Below are positions 20,667 through 31,051 of a stretch of DNA of 64,000 nucleotides, piece after piece. Both the position numbers and the translations under genes were made by a program. Under the pieces are notes generated by a model. It saw only the letters and a list, made by a program, of their open reading frames with translations, did no database searches and was not told where the DNA came from. Position 1 is the stretch's first letter. The number at the start of each line of letters is the position of its first letter. The DNA lies in assembly GCF_902859735.1 (NCBI RefSeq), contig NZ_CADIJY010000006.1:227286-291285 (forward strand), given 5' to 3'. This stretch comes from Achromobacter aegrifaciens. Lineage in GTDB: Bacteria > Pseudomonadota > Gammaproteobacteria > Burkholderiales > Burkholderiaceae_B.

Positions 20667-23600
20667 TTACAGCGTACGCGCGATTTCCTTGATTTCAAAG
20701 ACTTCCAGCTGGTCGCCCACCTGGATGTCGTTGTTGCCGCGCAGCGTAAGGCCGCAGTCGAAGCCCGACTTGACTTCCTTGACGTCGTCCTTGAAGCGGC
20801 GCAGCGAATCGAGCTGGCCGGTCCACTGGACCACGTTGTTGCGCAGCAGGCGGACTTGCGAATCGCGACGCACCAGGCCGTCCAGCACCATACAACCGGC
20901 GATGTTGCCGATGCGGGAAATGCTGTAAACCTCGCGGATCTCGACCAAGCCGATGACTTCTTCCTTTTTCTCGGGCGCCAACATGCCCGACATGGCTGCC
21001 TTCACTTCATCCACGGCGTCGTAGATGATGTTGTAGTAGCGCACGTCGATGCCGTTGTTCTCGGCCAGCTTCTTGGCGCTGGCTTCGGCGCGGACGTTGA
21101 AGCCGATGACGACGGCGTTCGAGGCGATGGCCAGGTTGATGTCGCTTTCCGAGATGCCGCCCACGGCGGCGTGCACGACCTGCACGCGCACTTCGTCGGT
21201 CGACAGCTTGACCAGGGACTGCACCAGCGCTTCCTGCGAACCCTGGACGTCGGTCTTCACGATCAGGGCCAGGGTCTGCGTGCCCTCGCCCAGGTTGTCG
21301 AACATGGACTCGAGCTTGGCGGCCTGTTGGCGGGCCAGCTTGACGTCGCGGAACTTGCCCTGGCGGAACAGCGCGATTTCGCGCGCCTTGCGCTCGTCGG
21401 ACAGCACCATCAGCTCGTCGCCAGCGGCCGGCACTTCGGTCAGGCCCTGGATTTCCACGGGGATCGACGGACCGGCTTCCTGGATAGGCTTGCCGTTTTC
21501 GTCCAGCATGGCGCGCACGCGGCCAAAGCTTGCGCCGGCCAGCACCACGTCGCCACGGTGCAGGGTGCCGCTTTGCACCAGGATGGTCGCGACCGGGCCG
21601 CGGCCCTTGTCGAGACGAGCTTCGATCACCAGGCCCTTGGCGGGCGCGTCGACGGGAGCCTTCAGTTCCAGCACTTCGGCCTGCAGCAGCAGGTTTTCCA
21701 GCAGATCGTCGATGCCTTCGCCGGTCTTGGCCGACACGGACACGAACGGCACGTCGCCGCCGTATTCTTCCGGCACCACTTCCTCGGCAACCAGTTCCTG
21801 CTTGACGCGGTCGGGGTTGGCGGAAGGCTTGTCGATCTTGGTCATGGCCACGACCATCGGAACGCCTGCGGCCTTCGCGTGGTGGATGGCTTCGCGGGTC
21901 TGCGGCATCACGCCGTCGTCGGCCGCGCAGACCAGGATGACGATGTCGGTCGCCTTGGCGCCGCGGGCACGCATGGCGGTAAACGCCTCGTGGCCCGGGG
22001 TGTCAAGGAAGGTCACCATGCCGCGTTCGGTCTGAACGTGGTAGGCGCCGATGTGCTGAGTAATGCCGCCGGCTTCGCCCGCGGCAACCTTGGCGCGGCG
22101 GATGTAGTCCAGCAGCGAGGTCTTGCCGTGGTCGACGTGGCCCATGACGGTGACAACCGGCGCGCGCGGCAGCTGTTCGGCTTCCGACACGCTCGCGGTT
22201 TCGTCCAGGAAGGCTTCCGGGTCGTCCAGCTTGGCGGCGATTGCCACGTGGCCCAGTTCCTCGACCACGATCATGGCGGTTTCCTGGTCCAGCACCTGGT
22301 TGATGGTGACCATCTGGCCCAGCTTCATCAATTGCTTGATGACTTCTGCGGCCTTGACGGACATCTTGTGGGCCAGGTCGGCCACGCTGATGGTTTCCGG
22401 CACGTGAACTTCACGCGCGATGAATTCCTGCGGCGCCGGCTCGTTGCGGCGATCGTTCTGCTGGTTGCGGCCGCCTCGGCCGCCCTTGCCGCCGCCCTTG
22501 CCGCCAGCGCGCCAGCCGTCGCGGCTGGCCGGGGCTGCCGGCTTGTCCGCGGGCTTCTTGCGCGAAGCGTCATCGGACCAGGTCGAAGCGACTTCGGCGG
22601 TCTTGATGGTCTTCTTCGCGCCGGGAGCGGCGGGCTTGGCGTCCTTCTTGGCGCCGGGAGCGGCGCCCGGCTTGCCAGCCGGCTTGTGCAGCGTGCCGGA
22701 GATCGGCGCGGCAGCGGCGGGCGCTTCCGGTTCGGGAGCGCGCAGCACCTTGCGCGGACGGTTCAGCATCTCGCGCAGAGCGGCGGCTTCAGCCTCGGCC
22801 TTGCGGCGGGCCTCGTCGCGGGCCGCCGGCGCGGCGGAAGCCGCGAGAGGCGGGCCGGCGCGGCGGTTGTCCGCACGATTGCCAACCTTGACGGCGGGCG
22901 CGGCGGGCTCGGGCTTCGCGGCAGTTTTGACGGGTTCGGACTTCGCGGCAGGCTGAGCCTGGGCGACAGGCGCGGCGGCCTGGGAGGAAGATGGTTCGGA
23001 CTTATTGGCTAGCACAACGGGTTCCGGCTTGGCTTCTTCAGCCTTGGGCTCGGTGGATTCAGTCTTGACTTCGGGCTTGGCCTCTTCGGCCACGGGCTCG
23101 GCAGGAGCAGGCGCCGGCGTCGGTTCGGGTTCAGGCTGAGCCTGGACTTCGGCGGCTTTCGCCTCGACGGGAGCGGGCGCTTCGGCCGCGACGGATTCAA
23201 CAGGCGCGGGCGCTTCGACCGGCGCGGGCGCTTCTGCAGCAACGGGCTCTTCCGCCTTGGCCGGGGCAATAGCCTCAGCCTGGACGGGAGCGGTCTCGCG
23301 AGGAGCGGCAGCTTCGGGTGCGACGGGCGCCGACACTTCCTGCGGCGCCGCTTCGGCGGCTGCCTCATCTTCGGCACGCGCGGACGCGGCCTGTTCCAGG
23401 GCGATTTCGGAGGGATCACGCTTGACGAACACGCGCTTCTTGCGCACTTCGACCTGGATCGTGCGCGAACGGCCGGTGGCATCCGCCTGGCGGATCTCGG
23501 ACGTCTGGCGGCGCGTCAAGGTGATCTTCTTGCCTTCGGTCGCGCCGTGGGCGCGACGCAGCGATTCGAGCAATTTCGCCTTGTCGCTGTCGGTGACGGA

Positions 23601-23708
23601 ATCGTCGACCGATTTGAGGTCAACGCCAGCCGAGCGCAGCTGATCCAGCAGCACATTGGCAGGCATTTTCAGCTCGGTAGCGAACTGCGCGACGGTATTA
23701 CTCGACAT
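20667..23708 (-). CDS. infB: Translation initiation factor IF-2
   Basis: GTPase that places initiator tRNA on the 30S subunit; 1,013 residues. The N-terminal IF2 domains (residues 1-55 and about 430-480) flank a long linker, about residues 105-425. The linker is Ala/Pro/Glu-rich, then basic and Gly-rich. The G domain starts at residue 523 with GHVDHGKT, followed by DTPGHEAF and the NKxD-type TKID. Domains II to IV (C1, C2) complete the protein. The long linker is normal for betaproteobacterial IF-2. Start ATG 23708; a 91-base spacer with a stem-loop separates it from nusA. The fMet-tRNA it recruits is encoded at 29296-29372. Confidence 0.97.
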   Translation of the reverse strand: MSSNTVAQFATELKMPANVLLDQLRSAGVDLKSVDDSVTDSDKAKLLESLRRAHGATEGKKITLTRRQTSEIRQADATGRSRTIQVEVRKKRVFVKRDPSEIALEQAASARAEDEAAAEAAPQEVSAPVAPEAAAPRETAPVQAEAIAPAKAEEPVAAEAPAPVEAPAPVESVAAEAPAPVEAKAAEVQAQPEPEPTPAPAPAEPVAEEAKPEVKTESTEPKAEEAKPEPVVLANKSEPSSSQAAAPVAQAQPAAKSEPVKTAAKPEPAAPAVKVGNRADNRRAGPPLAASAAPAARDEARRKAEAEAAALREMLNRPRKVLRAPEPEAPAAAAPISGTLHKPAGKPGAAPGAKKDAKPAAPGAKKTIKTAEVASTWSDDASRKKPADKPAAPASRDGWRAGGKGGGKGGRGGRNQQNDRRNEPAPQEFIAREVHVPETISVADLAHKMSVKAAEVIKQLMKLGQMVTINQVLDQETAMIVVEELGHVAIAAKLDDPEAFLDETASVSEAEQLPRAPVVTVMGHVDHGKTSLLDYIRRAKVAAGEAGGITQHIGAYHVQTERGMVTFLDTPGHEAFTAMRARGAKATDIVILVCAADDGVMPQTREAIHHAKAAGVPMVVAMTKIDKPSANPDRVKQELVAEEVVPEEYGGDVPFVSVSAKTGEGIDDLLENLLLQAEVLELKAPVDAPAKGLVIEARLDKGRGPVATILVQSGTLHRGDVVLAGASFGRVRAMLDENGKPIQEAGPSIPVEIQGLTEVPAAGDELMVLSDERKAREIALFRQGKFRDVKLARQQAAKLESMFDNLGEGTQTLALIVKTDVQGSQEALVQSLVKLSTDEVRVQVVHAAVGGISESDINLAIASNAVVIGFNVRAEASAKKLAENNGIDVRYYNIIYDAVDEVKAAMSGMLAPEKKEEVIGLVEIREVYSISRIGNIAGCMVLDGLVRRDSQVRLLRNNVVQWTGQLDSLRRFKDDVKEVKSGFDCGLTLRGNNDIQVGDQLEVFEIKEIARTL

Positions 23709-23758
23709 TAGGCTCTCTCTTCCCTATATGCAGCTATTACAAACAACGTGAACTCGCG

Positions 23759-23781
23759 GCGGCGGATATTCCGTCCGCCGC
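23759..23781. other. Stem-loop in the nusA-infB spacer
   Basis: GCGGCGGA (23759-23766) pairs with TCCGCCGC (23774-23781) around seven bases, with no T run. It is a candidate processing or stability element between nusA and infB. Confidence 0.45.
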
Positions 23782-23799
23782 GGACCCGTGTCCTTTTGG

Positions 23800-25278
23800 T
23801 TATTCCTCGTCGAACCAATGGGCGCGGGCACGCATGATGAGATCGCTGGCTTCCTGCTCGGTCAGACCGGCGATTTCCGCCAGTTCGTCCGTCGCCAGTT
23901 CGGCCAGATCATCACGCGTATGCACTTGGCGCTCGGCCAGCTTGGCAGCCAGTTCGGGCGTCATGCCTTCGAGTTCGAGCAAATCCTGCGCGGTCTCAAG
24001 GCGCTCTTCCTGGGCGATCGCCTCGGTCAGCAGCGCATTGCGGGCACGGGCGCGCAACTCATTGATGGTGTCTTCGTCAAAGGCCTCGATTTCCAGCAGT
24101 TCCTGCATGGGCACGTAGGCGATTTCCTCGATACCGGTAAAACCTTCGTCGATCAGGATGTCAGCGACTTCCTCGTCGACGTCCAGCTTGCTCATGAACG
24201 TGGCGCGCAGGCCCGAACGCTCGACTTCCTGGCGGTTCAGGCTTTCTTCCGGCGTCATGATGTTGATCTGCCAGCCGGTCAGCTCGGAAGCCAGGCGAAC
24301 GTTCTGACCCTTGGCGCCGATGGCCTTGGGCAGGTTTTCCTCGTCCACCACGACGTCCATCGCGTGCTTGTCTTCATCAACGACGATGGACTCGACGTTG
24401 GCCGGCGCCAGGGCGCCGATGACAAACTGCGCGGGGTCTTCCGACCACAGCACGATATCGACCTGTTCGCCGCCCAGCTCGTTGCGCACGGCGGTCACGC
24501 GCGAACCGCGCATGCCCACGCAGGTGCCGATCGGGTCGATGCGCTTATCGTATGCCACCACGGCGATCTTCGCACGCACGCCGGCGTCGCGGGCCGCGGC
24601 CTTGATCTCCAGCAGGCCCTGCTCGATTTCGGGGACTTCGTTCTCGAACAGCTGGCGGATGAATTCCGGCGCGGTGCGCGACAGGATCACCTGCTGGCCG
24701 CGCGCGGCGTGGTCTACGCGCAACACAAAGGCGCGGACGCGGTCGGCCACCCGGAGGTTTTCCTTCGGGATCATTTCGGAACGCGGCAGGCGCGCTTCGA
24801 TCTTGCCGGTTTCGACGATGGCGTCGCCCTTGTCCATGCGCTTGATCGTGCCGGACACGATGGTCTCGCCACGGTCCAGGAAGTCGTTCAGCACCTGCTC
24901 GCGCTCGGCGTCGCGGATCTTCTGCAGAATGGCCTGCTTGGCGGCCTGCGCGCCGATGCGGCCGAACTCGATGGGTTCGAGCGGCTCTTCGATGTACTCG
25001 CCTTCCTTGATGCCGGGGACGATTTCCTGCGCGTCCGACAGCATTTCCTGCTTGTCGGGCTCTTGCAGGCCAGCCTCGTCGGGCACGACCAGCCAGCGGC
25101 GGAAGCCTTCGTGATCGCCCGTGTCCCTATCGATGGCGACACGGATGTCCGCATCATCCTTGAAGCGCTTTTTCATCGCCGAGGCCAGCGCGCTTTCCAG
25201 CGCTCCGAACACGACGTCGCGCGTGACGTTCTTTTCACGCGCCAAGGCATCGACCAACAGAAGAATTTCGCGACTCAT
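23800..25278 (-). CDS. nusA: Transcription termination/antitermination protein NusA
   Basis: RNA polymerase-binding elongation factor of 492 residues. In order: N-terminal polymerase-binding domain ([18 protein letters not shown]), S1 domain (about residues 135-200), KH1 and KH2 ([14 protein letters not shown] and [15 protein letters not shown]) and two acidic C-terminal repeats (from about residue 350) that bind the alpha subunit CTD and regulate RNA access. Its ATG overlaps the rimP stop as ATGA. NusA could act back on this operon through the hairpin in front of rimP, as in the E. coli operon; this is inference. Confidence 0.97.
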   Translation of the reverse strand: MSREILLLVDALAREKNVTRDVVFGALESALASAMKKRFKDDADIRVAIDRDTGDHEGFRRWLVVPDEAGLQEPDKQEMLSDAQEIVPGIKEGEYIEEPLEPIEFGRIGAQAAKQAILQKIRDAEREQVLNDFLDRGETIVSGTIKRMDKGDAIVETGKIEARLPRSEMIPKENLRVADRVRAFVLRVDHAARGQQVILSRTAPEFIRQLFENEVPEIEQGLLEIKAAARDAGVRAKIAVVAYDKRIDPIGTCVGMRGSRVTAVRNELGGEQVDIVLWSEDPAQFVIGALAPANVESIVVDEDKHAMDVVVDEENLPKAIGAKGQNVRLASELTGWQINIMTPEESLNRQEVERSGLRATFMSKLDVDEEVADILIDEGFTGIEEIAYVPMQELLEIEAFDEDTINELRARARNALLTEAIAQEERLETAQDLLELEGMTPELAAKLAERQVHTRDDLAELATDELAEIAGLTEQEASDLIMRARAHWFDEE

Positions 25279-25778
25279 CGCTTTTTGCCCTTGAAATCCA
25301 GAACGGGGTCCAGTTTTGCACGTTCGATATCGTCGACCGTGAAATTCAATACCTGGACGTCGTTCTTTTTTGCCTCAAATTCGAGACCGAACACGGTCTT
25401 TTGCATTCCAGCAGCCGCGTCGGAGGCTGCGGCGTCGTCTTCGGGCACCGTCAGGGTGCCGGCAAAGACCTTGCGGCCGTCCAATGCCTCGCGCAGCTTG
25501 ATTTCGATGCGCTCGCCTGCGAACCGGCGGAAGTCGGCCTCGTTGCGCAGCGGGCGGTCGACGCCCGGCGAACCGACTTCCAGCCGCTTGTAGTCGACGT
25601 TCTCGACTTCGAACACCCGCGACAACTGGCGGGACACCTGTTCACAGTCTTCGATGCGCACACCGCCGACCCGATCGATCGTGACGCGCAAAAGGCCCAG
25701 GGCGGCACGCTCGACGTCCACGAGTTCGACGTCCATGCCGGCCAGAGCCTCTTTGGTCAATGCGAATAAATCAGCCAT
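25275..25778 (-). CDS. rimP: Ribosome maturation factor RimP
   Basis: 30S maturation factor of 167 residues with two domains: an N-terminal alpha/beta domain ([22 protein letters not shown]) and a C-terminal SH3-like domain (from about residue 95). [17 protein letters not shown] and [16 protein letters not shown] are family hallmarks. I start at ATG 25778; codons further upstream would lie in the hairpin. The gene is first of the rimP-nusA-infB series and its start is only six bases beyond the T run of a terminator-like hairpin. Confidence 0.95.
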   Translation of the reverse strand: MADLFALTKEALAGMDVELVDVERAALGLLRVTIDRVGGVRIEDCEQVSRQLSRVFEVENVDYKRLEVGSPGVDRPLRNEADFRRFAGERIEIKLREALDGRKVFAGTLTVPEDDAAASDAAAGMQKTVFGLEFEAKKNDVQVLNFTVDDIERAKLDPVLDFKGKKR

Positions 25779-25784
25779 ATACTC

Positions 25785-25812
25785 AAAAAAAATGGGCTGC
25801 ACGCCCAGCCCA
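25785..25812 (-). promoter_or_regulatory. Terminator-like hairpin (candidate attenuator) in front of rimP
   Basis: Read leftward, TGGGCTG (25812-25806) pairs with CAGCCCA (25799-25793) around six bases, then eight T residues, then six bases to the rimP ATG. This is a standard rho-independent terminator placed inside the leader. An upstream CTGCCCAGC (25869-25861) could pair with the CUGGGC segments instead and prevent it. Confidence 0.6.
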
Positions 25813-26168
25813 CCGTATTGCACAGCGCCCAGCCGCCACCCTACTGCACGTAAGGAGCAATGCTGGGCAGTGCCCTATATTGCGACCTAAATTTGGCTTG
25901 CGCCGCCCCAGGCCATTAAGACCCGCCGCCCCAACCCGCAACCCGGGCCAGGCAGCACCAGGCGCAAAGTCCGATGCAAACTGCCAGCTCTTGCCGCCCC
26001 TGTATTTGCGTGCTTTTCCTTGCGGGCACGCAAAAGGCGACGGCGCGAAGCCATGAAAACCATTGATTTTACCAGATAAACTGGAAAAACGCCTGATTCG
26101 TCGCGGGCTTACGTTTATGCGGGACATATCCCGCGCAGCGGCGCGTCCGGCGCGCCGCCCGCAGGCCT
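25813..26168. other. rimP leader and rluB 3' region, no gene
   Basis: Non-coding stretch between the rluB stop and the rimP leader hairpin. It contains a nine-base-pair stem TTTGCGTGC/GCACGCAAA (26005-26013 with 26026-26034, 12-base loop). Nearer rimP it has a GGGCACTGCCC palindrome and duplicated GGCTGGGCG segments that may fold alternatively. The rimP promoter must lie here, but I cannot place it with confidence. Confidence 0.5.
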
Positions 26169-27971
26169 TCAGCGACCCTGACGACCGCGCCCGCCCATCA
26201 CGCCCAGACGGGATTCGTGCGCCGAAGCGCCGCGCGGCTGCCAGTCATCGCCGCGCGGGGACGACGAGGCATTACGGGGTGCGCGCGGCTTGCCGCCAGC
26301 GTTCGGCCCCTTATTGCCGCCGGCGCCTCCCGACTTGTTACCGCTACGGCCGCCACCGGCGCCTGCCGGCTTGCCGCCGCGACCGCTATTGCCACGCGCA
26401 CCGGCAGGCTTGCCGCCAGCCGAGCGACGACCGCCAGCCGGCGCTTCCGCGACGTTGCCGCCGCCAGCCTCGACCGACACGGCATTGCCAGGCTGGCCGC
26501 CCGCCGCAGCCGCGCGCGGACCGCGCGGCTTGCCGCCGGACTTGCCACCAGGCTTGCCCCCGCCCTGCTTGCCGCCGGCCTTGCCGCCCGCCCCCGCTGC
26601 GGAACGGCCGCCGCCAGGCTTGCCGCCCTTGCGGTTGCCCCCAGCGCCCTCTCCCGACAGGGGATGGCCGTTGGCATAACCACCAGCAATCATCAGGCCC
26701 GTGCCAAAAGGATCCGACGGACACGCGGCCGCCTGGCCTGCGCTGCCCAAGCGGCCGCCTTGCAGCTTGCCGCGGCGGCCGATGCGCGCGCCGTTCATGC
26801 CGTTGCGGTCCATGGTGCCGAAACCCGGGGGCAGCGCGCTGTCATGCGACTGCGGCTGCTTGGAGCGGCGACGGTTGCCGCCGGATTCATCGTCGTCGCG
26901 CACCAGGCCCAACTGGACCATCAAGGCCGTGACCAGGGAAGAATCCAGTTCTTCCCAGCGGCCGCGGCGCAGCGTACGCGGCAGGACCACGTCGCCGAAA
27001 CGGGTGCGGATCAGCCGGCTGACCGTGACGCCCACGGCCTCGAACATGCGGCGGACTTCGCGGTTGCGGCCTTCCTGCAGGGTGACGCGGTACCAGCGGT
27101 TGCTGCCGTCGCCGCCCAGGTAGTCCAGGGCGCCGAAGGCAGCCATGCCGTCGTCCAGCTCGATGCCGTCGACCAGCGATTGGCGCTGAGCCTCGTCCAT
27201 TTCTCCCAGCACACGCACCGCGTACTCGCGTTCCGTGCCGTAGCGCGGATGCATGATGCGGTTGGCCATGTCGCCGGAGGTCGTGAAGATCAACAGGCCT
27301 TCCGTGTTCAGATCCAGACGGCCGACCGACAGCCACTTGCCCGTGCGCAGCTTCGGCAGGCGGGCAAAAACGCTTGCGCGGCCGCCCGGGTCGTCATGGC
27401 TGACGATCTCGCCAGCGGGCTTGTGATACAGGATCACGCGCGGCGGCTTTTTCGTATTGACGCGCATGATGGGCTTGCCGTTGACGCGCACCTGGTCATT
27501 GGGCGCCACGCGCTGGCCGATATGGGCCGGCTCGCCGTTGACCGACACGCGGCCCGCAACGATCAGTTCTTCCATTTCGCGGCGCGAACCGATGCCGGCG
27601 TCCGCCAGCACCTTGTGCAGCTTGGGCATGACCGAATCGCTGTTCAGGTACTTGCCCAGACGCTGCTCCATGCGGTCAGCGGTTTCCAGGTACGACAACG
27701 CCTGCTCGGCTTCCTGCTCGGTGCCGCGCGACTCCTGCGGCTCGGCCTGAGGGGCGGCAGCCGCCGCGGGCTGCGCTTCGCCGGCCGGCGCCTGCTCGGC
27801 GGCGGTATCGCCGCGGCGACGGCGGAACGGCGTTCTCAGCTTGCGGCCCCTGCCGCGGGCTCCCGTCTCGCCTTCAGCCGCCGGCTCACGCGCGGCGGAT
27901 TCCGGCTGGCCATTGGAAGCGGCATCATCCGAACGGGGATTGTCGTCCTGCATTGCTGTATTCGTTGTCAC
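26169..27971 (-). CDS. rluB: 23S rRNA pseudouridine synthase (RluB family) with long Gly/Lys/Arg-rich tail
   Basis: Pseudouridine synthase of 600 residues, predicted to modify 23S rRNA in the peptidyl-transferase region. A charged N-terminal extension (1-100) is followed by an S4 domain ([22 protein letters not shown]), then the RsuA/RluB catalytic domain with Asp in [12 protein letters not shown] (about residue 220) and [11 protein letters not shown]. From about residue 365 to the end, the protein is a low-complexity basic tail of [13 protein letters not shown] and GGRSG units. E. coli RluB is about 290 residues, so half of this protein is extra. GTG 27971 has GGAG eight bases upstream; the ATG six codons later has none. 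It starts 17 bases after scpB. Confidence 0.9.
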   Translation of the reverse strand: MTTNTAMQDDNPRSDDAASNGQPESAAREPAAEGETGARGRGRKLRTPFRRRRGDTAAEQAPAGEAQPAAAAAPQAEPQESRGTEQEAEQALSYLETADRMEQRLGKYLNSDSVMPKLHKVLADAGIGSRREMEELIVAGRVSVNGEPAHIGQRVAPNDQVRVNGKPIMRVNTKKPPRVILYHKPAGEIVSHDDPGGRASVFARLPKLRTGKWLSVGRLDLNTEGLLIFTTSGDMANRIMHPRYGTEREYAVRVLGEMDEAQRQSLVDGIELDDGMAAFGALDYLGGDGSNRWYRVTLQEGRNREVRRMFEAVGVTVSRLIRTRFGDVVLPRTLRRGRWEELDSSLVTALMVQLGLVRDDDESGGNRRRSKQPQSHDSALPPGFGTMDRNGMNGARIGRRGKLQGGRLGSAGQAAACPSDPFGTGLMIAGGYANGHPLSGEGAGGNRKGGKPGGGRSAAGAGGKAGGKQGGGKPGGKSGGKPRGPRAAAAGGQPGNAVSVEAGGGNVAEAPAGGRRSAGGKPAGARGNSGRGGKPAGAGGGRSGNKSGGAGGNKGPNAGGKPRAPRNASSSPRGDDWQPRGASAHESRLGVMGGRGRQGR

Positions 27972-27988
27972 TGGGACAGCTCCGAATT

Positions 27989-29233
27989 TCAAACTTGGGT
28001 GGGCCTGCCTGCGGCAGGCTCGTCATCATCTGGGGACGCCGGCTGTCGATCGGCCTCGGGCCGCTCGACGCCTGCCTCGTCCGATTCCGGAGAGGCGGCA
28101 TCCGGGCCAGGCCGAACAGGATCGGCAAGACCGGAAGCGGGCTCATGCCCGGCGGCGTCAGGCGCCGCGGTATCGGTCTCGTCAATCGGGTCGGTCGGTT
28201 CCGCGTGTTTTGCGTTCTCGACGCTTTCCTTTGCAGCGCCGGCTTCTGGGGCATCGGCGGCCATATCGGAAATGTCGTTGTCAGCCGCATCGTCGGGAAA
28301 ACCGGACGTGGCTGACGTATTGGACAAGCCTTCGGCTTGCTCCCGGACGGTGGATTCGTCGGCGGGATCCGCGCCTTCTTCTGTGCGCGAAAGCATGGAT
28401 TCTACGCTATCGACGGGAGCGATGGGTACATCCTGTTCCGAAACAGACAATTCCGCAACCGGAATACTGACTTCGGACGCCTCACCCTCGCCTGCCGTAG
28501 CCGCAGGTTCGCCGTCAGGACGAGCCTCGGCTTCGCCGCCAACCCCGCCCTCGGCGCTCGCCTCACCCTCGACGCCCTCCGCAGCCTCGGCAACCGCTTG
28601 ACCGGCAGCTTCGGCATCATCGGTGGGCGCATCCTCGGTGGCGGGCGCTTCGCCGCCCAGCACCTGCTGCACTTCACCCAGATCCAGCCCGGCGAGCGCG
28701 GCCGCGGCCTGCGCGGATTCCAGCGCCGGCAATTCATCCAGGGCGCGCAGGCCCAGGTCATCGAGAAACTGGCGCGTCGTGCCGAACAGCGCCGGACGGC
28801 CCGGCGCGTCGCGGTGGCCGATGACCTCGATCCAACCGCGGTCCTCCAGCGCCTTCACGATCTGCGAAGACACGGTGACGCCGCGGATATCCTCGATGTC
28901 GCCCCGCGTCACCGGCTGGCGCCAGGCCACGATGGCCAGCGTTTCCATCACGGCGCGCGAATACTTGGGCGGCTTTTCCGGATTGAGGCGCTCAAGGTAG
29001 CGCTGCATGCGCGGGCGGCTCTGAAAGCGCCATCCGGTGGCCAACTGCACCAGCTCCAGCCCGCCATCGGCCCAATTGGCCTGCAACGTTTCCAGAAGCG
29101 TGCGCAATGCGCTGTTGTCGAATTGTTCATCGTCCCCGAACAGCTTGCGCATATCGGACAGTTGCATCGGCTGCGCCGCGCATAGCAGCGCGGTTTCCAA
29201 CACGAGTATTGCCTCGCTATCGTTCATCGACAT
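27989..29233 (-). CDS. scpB: SMC-Scp complex subunit ScpB with long acidic tail
   Basis: Kleisin-associated winged-helix protein of the SMC condensin complex, used in chromosome segregation; 414 residues. The two winged helices occupy about residues 1-180 ([21 protein letters not shown], then [29 protein letters not shown] and [18 protein letters not shown]). The remaining 230 residues are Glu/Asp/Ala-rich and low complexity, with no recognised fold; typical ScpB proteins end near residue 190-200. The start is uncertain: ATGs at 29233 and 29227, neither with a clear ribosome site. No scpA lies in the window. It is coupled to rluB downstream, a common arrangement. Confidence 0.9.
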   Translation of the reverse strand: MSMNDSEAILVLETALLCAAQPMQLSDMRKLFGDDEQFDNSALRTLLETLQANWADGGLELVQLATGWRFQSRPRMQRYLERLNPEKPPKYSRAVMETLAIVAWRQPVTRGDIEDIRGVTVSSQIVKALEDRGWIEVIGHRDAPGRPALFGTTRQFLDDLGLRALDELPALESAQAAAALAGLDLGEVQQVLGGEAPATEDAPTDDAEAAGQAVAEAAEGVEGEASAEGGVGGEAEARPDGEPAATAGEGEASEVSIPVAELSVSEQDVPIAPVDSVESMLSRTEEGADPADESTVREQAEGLSNTSATSGFPDDAADNDISDMAADAPEAGAAKESVENAKHAEPTDPIDETDTAAPDAAGHEPASGLADPVRPGPDAASPESDEAGVERPEADRQPASPDDDEPAAGRPTQV

Positions 29234-29254
29234 TCAAATTCAAAAAGGGCTAAC

Positions 29255-29283
29255 TTGCGCTAGGTTGAAAATAAGGCTACTAT
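29255..29283 (+). promoter_or_regulatory. Promoter of tRNA-fMet
   Basis: TTGCGC (29255-29260), a 17-base spacer, and TACTAT (29278-29283) stand 12 bases before the tRNA 5' end. This is close to the sigma-70 consensus and is well placed. Confidence 0.75.
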
Positions 29284-29295
29284 TCATTTCTCAGA

Positions 29296-29372
<77 letters not shown>

Positions 29373-29381
29373 AATTGATTC

Positions 29382-29405
29382 AGGCCTGGCGATTTCGCCG
29401 GGCCT
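29382..29405 (+). terminator. tRNA-fMet terminator
   Basis: AGGCCTGGCG (29382-29391) pairs with CGCCGGGCCT (29396-29405), with one G-T wobble, around ATTT and followed by a T run, ten bases after the tRNA. Confidence 0.85.
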
Positions 29406-29409
29406 TTTT

Positions 29410-30024
29410 CATTTGCGGCGCCGGAAAAAATCCGCAGATCCAGCAAACCCGGCTGCACCGACGTGCGCAGCACGGCAGCACAGGCACCCGCCGCCGCACC
29501 GGCAGCCTCGGCGGCTCGCCAGCAACAGACTGCATGGGTTTGCGTAGTTCTCACTGGATTCCTGTGTTTACCGCCATGCACCCCGGATAGAGATACCCCG
29601 GACATGTGCCGAAACGACCGCGCCAATCGGGATTGAGCGGGATGCCTGCCGCGCCCCGCGCAGCAAACACTCAAGCAAATTCTGGAAAAGCCGGCACAAA
29701 TCGCCAGCCAGCCCGCGGAGCACGCCGGCAACCCGGCGCCGCCTTCCCGCGGCAATCGATATCTAGGACCTGAATCATCAAGGTTCGGGCGCCACGGACA
29801 GACCGCCACAACCCACAAACCCGATACGTTTCCCCTGGCGCACGCGAAAAACCAGTTCCGCAATGCCCGCGGCCCACATAAGCCGCAACCACGATTCTTG
29901 GATGTTTTCTAACCAGACAAGGCCGGCATCCGCCCGCCGCGTCCAACATATTCAAGCAGTTGTTTCATTATACCGCCATATACCCCACCCTCAAGCCCGC
30001 ACAGCGCCTCGCGCGGCGCAAAAA
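29410..30024. other. Gene-free stretch between tRNA-fMet and a LysR gene
   Basis: No convincing coding region in about 615 bases. A 170-codon leftward open frame exists, but its composition is rich in Cys, Arg and Trp, it has no domain or ribosome site, and it runs into the tRNA. The only recognisable signal is a leftward promoter near 29967-29994. No repeat of the tRNA 3' end was seen that would mark an integrated element. Confidence 0.5.
29967..29994 (-). promoter_or_regulatory. Strong leftward promoter-like sequence with no gene behind it
   Basis: Read leftward, TTGAGG (29994-29989), a 16-base spacer and a perfect TATAAT (29972-29967). It lies 30 bases beyond the LysR stop codon and points into the gene-free stretch, so it could drive a small RNA. 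No terminator hairpin was found downstream of it other than the tRNA one. Confidence 0.45.
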
Positions 30025-30930
30025 CTACGGAGCAGGCTTGTCCCACGGCGTGGATTCCAGGCGGTCCACCAGAAAATCCAGCATGGACCTCAAGATCAGA
30101 GGCATCTGGCGGCGCGAGACATAAACACCATAAATACCCAGCTCCTGCGGCTTGCTTTGCGTCAGGATGGCCCGCAGGCGGCCCGATGCGATGTAGTCCG
30201 CGGCATAGTAGGTCGGCAGCATCGCAATACCCGCGCCCTCCAGCGCCGCGCGCGACAACACCGACACCTCGTTCGCGCTGATATTGCCACTGACCGGCAC
30301 ATCCACCGGCTCGCCGTCGCGCTCGAAGCGCCACAGGCTCTTGCCGAAATACGAATGAGTCAGACAGTTGCGCAAGGACAGGTCCTCGATGCGCGCCGGC
30401 ACGCCTTCGCGCTGCAGGTACTCGGGCGAGGCGCACACCACCGAACGACAGACCGCCAGCTTGCGGGCGATCAGGTTGGGATCCAGGTCATTGGTGATAC
30501 GCACCGCCAGATCCACGCGCTCTTCCACCAGATTGACGGCGCGGTCGACCAGCATCAGGTCAACCGAGGTGCCCGGATGCAGCTTGACGTAGTCGGTAAT
30601 GGCGCTGGCCAGATGGCGGGAGCCAAACGACATGCTGGTGGTAATGCGCAGCAGCCCGCGGGGCGTGTCGTCCGGGGTCGATACCGCATTGCGCAGGTCT
30701 CCCACCATGTCCAGCATCTGGCGGCAGCGCGGCAGCGTTTCGGCGCCGGCCGGCGTCAGACTCAGGCGCCGCGTCGTGCGGTGCAGCAGGCGCACCCCCA
30801 CCCACTGCTCCATTTCCGCGAGATAGCGCGACACCATGGCGCGCGACATGTCCAGATGGATCGCCGCCGCCGACAGGCTGCCCCTGTCAGCGACTTCCAC
30901 GAATACCTGCATGGCTTTCAAACGATCCAT
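30025..30930 (-). CDS. LysR family transcriptional regulator
   Basis: Regulator of 301 residues of the CrgA/AaeR-like branch. MDRLKAMQVFVEVADRGSLS opens the winged HTH, with DMSRAMVSRYLAEMEQWVG as recognition region. The effector domain starts near residue 92 (RGLLRITTSMSFG). Proteins of this branch often carry the RRLSLTPAG segment seen here. There is no divergent gene beside it: upstream is the 3' end of the CobW-type gene in the same direction, so its targets cannot be read from context. Confidence 0.9.
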   Translation of the reverse strand: MDRLKAMQVFVEVADRGSLSAAAIHLDMSRAMVSRYLAEMEQWVGVRLLHRTTRRLSLTPAGAETLPRCRQMLDMVGDLRNAVSTPDDTPRGLLRITTSMSFGSRHLASAITDYVKLHPGTSVDLMLVDRAVNLVEERVDLAVRITNDLDPNLIARKLAVCRSVVCASPEYLQREGVPARIEDLSLRNCLTHSYFGKSLWRFERDGEPVDVPVSGNISANEVSVLSRAALEGAGIAMLPTYYAADYIASGRLRAILTQSKPQELGIYGVYVSRRQMPLILRSMLDFLVDRLESTPWDKPAP

Positions 30931-31051
30931 GATTGTCTCGATTCTTGCACCAGACCGCTCCGGTTATACCGTATTTCGGCGCAACATCGACACCATAATC
31001 GAGACGGCCACCCGCAAGCCCTGACCAGACCAGACGCTCAGACGCAGACGA

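Noticed and set aside
22400-23650. The repeated Ala/Pro/Glu codons of infB as a DNA repeat array
   Set aside because: They encode the long IF-2 linker in frame, which is normal for this protein in betaproteobacteria.
26217-28601. A 794-codon open frame opposite rluB and scpB
   Set aside because: It arises from the repetitive, GC-rich tail of rluB; the sense frame has S4 and catalytic motifs and the antisense has none.
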